Shown here piece by piece: positions 62,326 through 64,000 of a stretch of 64,000 bases of DNA. The first letter of the stretch is position 1. Each line of letters begins with the position of its first letter. Both the position numbers and the translations under genes were made by a program. Origin of the DNA: Hydractinia symbiolongicarpus. Lineage: Eukaryota; Cnidaria; Hydrozoa; Anthoathecata; Hydractiniidae. The notes beneath the pieces were generated by a model, which had not been told where the DNA came from, made no database searches, and worked only from the letters and a program-made list of their open reading frames with translations. Location: positions 16,866,001-16,930,000 of the forward strand of contig NC_079878.1 in assembly GCF_029227915.1 (NCBI RefSeq). The letters are read 5' to 3'.

Positions 62326-64000
62326 GGAAAAGCCCATTTTAGGCTGCAAAAAGCCGTACTACAACATTTAGAAGACTGTGCACGCAGTTGACGATGTTCT
62401 ATGGCCATTGCGGATTGGAAAACGACTTGAGCCGTCGTAGTCCATTGAGATTTGAAGAACTAGAACGATCCCCATCCGCCTAGGCTTGTGGAAGCACGCG
62501 TTTGACGTGTAAGGCCCATGTTAGGCTGCTAAAGGCCGTATTACAACATTTAGAAGACTGTGAGCGTAGTTGGCTTAGTTCTATGGCCATTGCTGATTGG
62601 AAAACAACTTGACCCGTCGTAGACCATTGAGAGTGCAAGGACTAGACAGATCCTGTCAAGTATACGCATGTGGAAGCACGTGATTTACGTGTAAGGCACT
62701 TATTAGACTGCCAAAGACCGCATTACATCTTTTAGAAGACTGTGCACGTAGTTGACGGTGTTTTACTGCCATTGCGGATTGGAAAACGACTTGAGGCGTC
62801 GTAGTCCATTGAGAGTGGAAGGACTACACTGATCCTCACATGTCTACCCACGTGAGAGGACGTGCTTTACGGGAAAAGCCCATATTGGGCTGCAAAACGC
62901 CGTATTACAACATTTAGAAGAAGTCTTTGCACGTAGTTTACGGTGGTCTATGGCCATTGCGGATTGGAAAACCACTTGAGGCGCCGAAGTTCATTGAGAG
63001 TGGAAGGACTAGACCGATCCTCACCTGTTTAGGTTCGTGGAAGCACGTGATTTACGTGTAAGGCCCTTATTAGGCTACAAAAGGCCGTATTACAACATTT
63101 AGAAGACTGTGCACGTAGTTGACAATGTTCTATGGCTATTGCGGATTGGAAAACGACTTGAGGCGTCGTAGTCTATTAAGAGTGGAAGGACTAGACCGAT
63201 CCTCACCTGTCTACCCTCGTGGAAGGACGTAATATACGTGTAAGGCCCTTATTAGACCTCAAAAGGCCGTGTTACAATATTTGGAAGACTGTGCACGTAG
63301 TTGACGGTGTTCTACTGCCATTGCGGATTGGAAAACGACTTGAGGCGTCGTAGTCTATTAAGAGTGGAAGGACTAGACCGATCTCCACCTGTGTAGGCTC
63401 CTGGAAGCACGTGATTTACGTGTGAGGCCCTTATTAGACCTCAAAATGCCGTATTGCAATATTTAGAAGACTGTGCCCTTATTAGGCTACAAAAGGCCGT
63501 ATTACAAAATTTAGAAGCCTGTGCACGTAGTTAACGGTGTTCTATCGCCATTGCGGATTTGTAAACGACTTGAGGCGTCGTAGTCCATTGAGAGTGGAAG
63601 GACTACACTGATCCTCACATGTCTACCCTTGTGGAAGGACGTGATTTACGGGAAATGCCCATATTAGGCTGCAAAACGCCGTATTACAACATTTATGAGA
63701 AGACTTTGCGCGTAGTATTGCAATATTTAGAAGACTGTGCACGTAGTTGACGGTGCTCTATTGCCATTGCGGAATGAAGAGCGAATTGTGGCATCGTAGT
63801 CCATTGAGAGTGGAAGGACTACACTGATCCTCACATGTCTACCATCGTGGAAGCACGTGATTTACGTGTAAAGCCCTTATTAGACTACAAAAGGCCGTAT
63901 TGGAATCTTTAGAAGCTTGAGCACATAGTTAACGGTGTTCTATGGCCATTGCGGATTGGAAAACGACTTGAGGCGTCGTAGTCCATTGAGATTTGAAGAA
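62326..64000 (+). repeat. 3360-bp higher-order unit, copy 3 (cut by window end)
   Basis: First 1675 bp of a further unit, matching 56231 onward at offset 6095 and 52871 onward at offset 9455. It shares most of copy 2's variants (CATCTTTTAG, GGCGCCGAAG, GTTTAGGTTCG, CTTGAGCACA) but keeps the copy 1 base in GGCCGTGTTAC. The higher-order array therefore continues to the right of the window. Confidence 0.85.

Larger units (their letters stand above)
52336..64000 (+). repeat. 182-bp satellite array, right part
   Basis: The same satellite resumes immediately after the inserted element, in the same orientation and at the same point in the monomer where the left part stopped (TATTAGACTACAAAAGG). It continues to the window end, so the array extends beyond the window. 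This part is dominated by copies of one 3360-bp higher-order unit. No gene is supported here. Confidence 0.98.

Noticed and set aside
1-64000. CRISPR array or prokaryotic repeat region
   Set aside because: There are no short identical repeats separated by unique spacers; the whole 182-bp unit repeats, and no cas or other prokaryotic gene is present.
1-64000. Telomeric repeats or an array orientation switch
   Set aside because: No TTAGGG-like or other telomere tract was seen, and the landmark GCCGTATTAC runs in one direction throughout.

Overview
The window is a block of eukaryotic satellite DNA. About 99.4% of it is one tandem repeat, a 182-bp monomer present in roughly 350 head-to-tail copies. 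It fills positions 1-51951 and 52336-64000, with every copy I followed in the same orientation. I see no protein-coding gene. Because 182 is not a multiple of 3, the reading frame shifts at every monomer, and the 60-80 codon ORFs are chance openings. The only sequence that is not satellite is one short insertion at about 51952-52335. On the minus strand it reads as a tRNA-derived SINE: a tRNA-Asp-like head with Pol III A and B boxes, a body of unknown family and a TAGA/ATCT tetranucleotide tail. The tRNA-Asp resemblance fits an animal better than a plant. CpG is not depleted in the monomer, which leans towards an invertebrate or an unmethylated array. I cannot name the species.

Layout. (1) 1-9565: divergent monomers, with a tandem duplication of about 4.0-4.5 kb (about 1010-5022 and 5023-9565). 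(2) 9566-10627: connecting monomers. (3) 10628-29103: a large, almost perfect tandem duplication (10628-19361 and 19362-29103, offset 8734 then 9646 bp). The second copy carries 912 bp, five monomers, that the first lacks. (4) 27104-41060: irregular higher-order repeats built from 5- and 6-monomer blocks, with an 11-monomer, 2000-bp period seen twice, plus duplications with 1645-bp and 1821-bp offsets. (5) 41061-51951: a mosaic of blocks with 2023-, 2924- and 6409-bp offsets, including monomers lengthened by 10 bp. (6) 51952-52335: the SINE. (7) 52871-64000: an abutting 3360-bp tandem duplication (20 monomers, two of them reduced to about 48 and 34 bp), followed by a rearranged unit and a third copy cut by the window end.

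The overall picture is a heterochromatic array, possibly centromeric, pericentromeric or subtelomeric, that has been repeatedly rebuilt by unequal exchange. Nearly identical large blocks show recent amplification, and the SINE marks one unduplicated point. Block boundaries were found by eye from offsets between shared variants; most are good to tens of bases. I computed no alignments.
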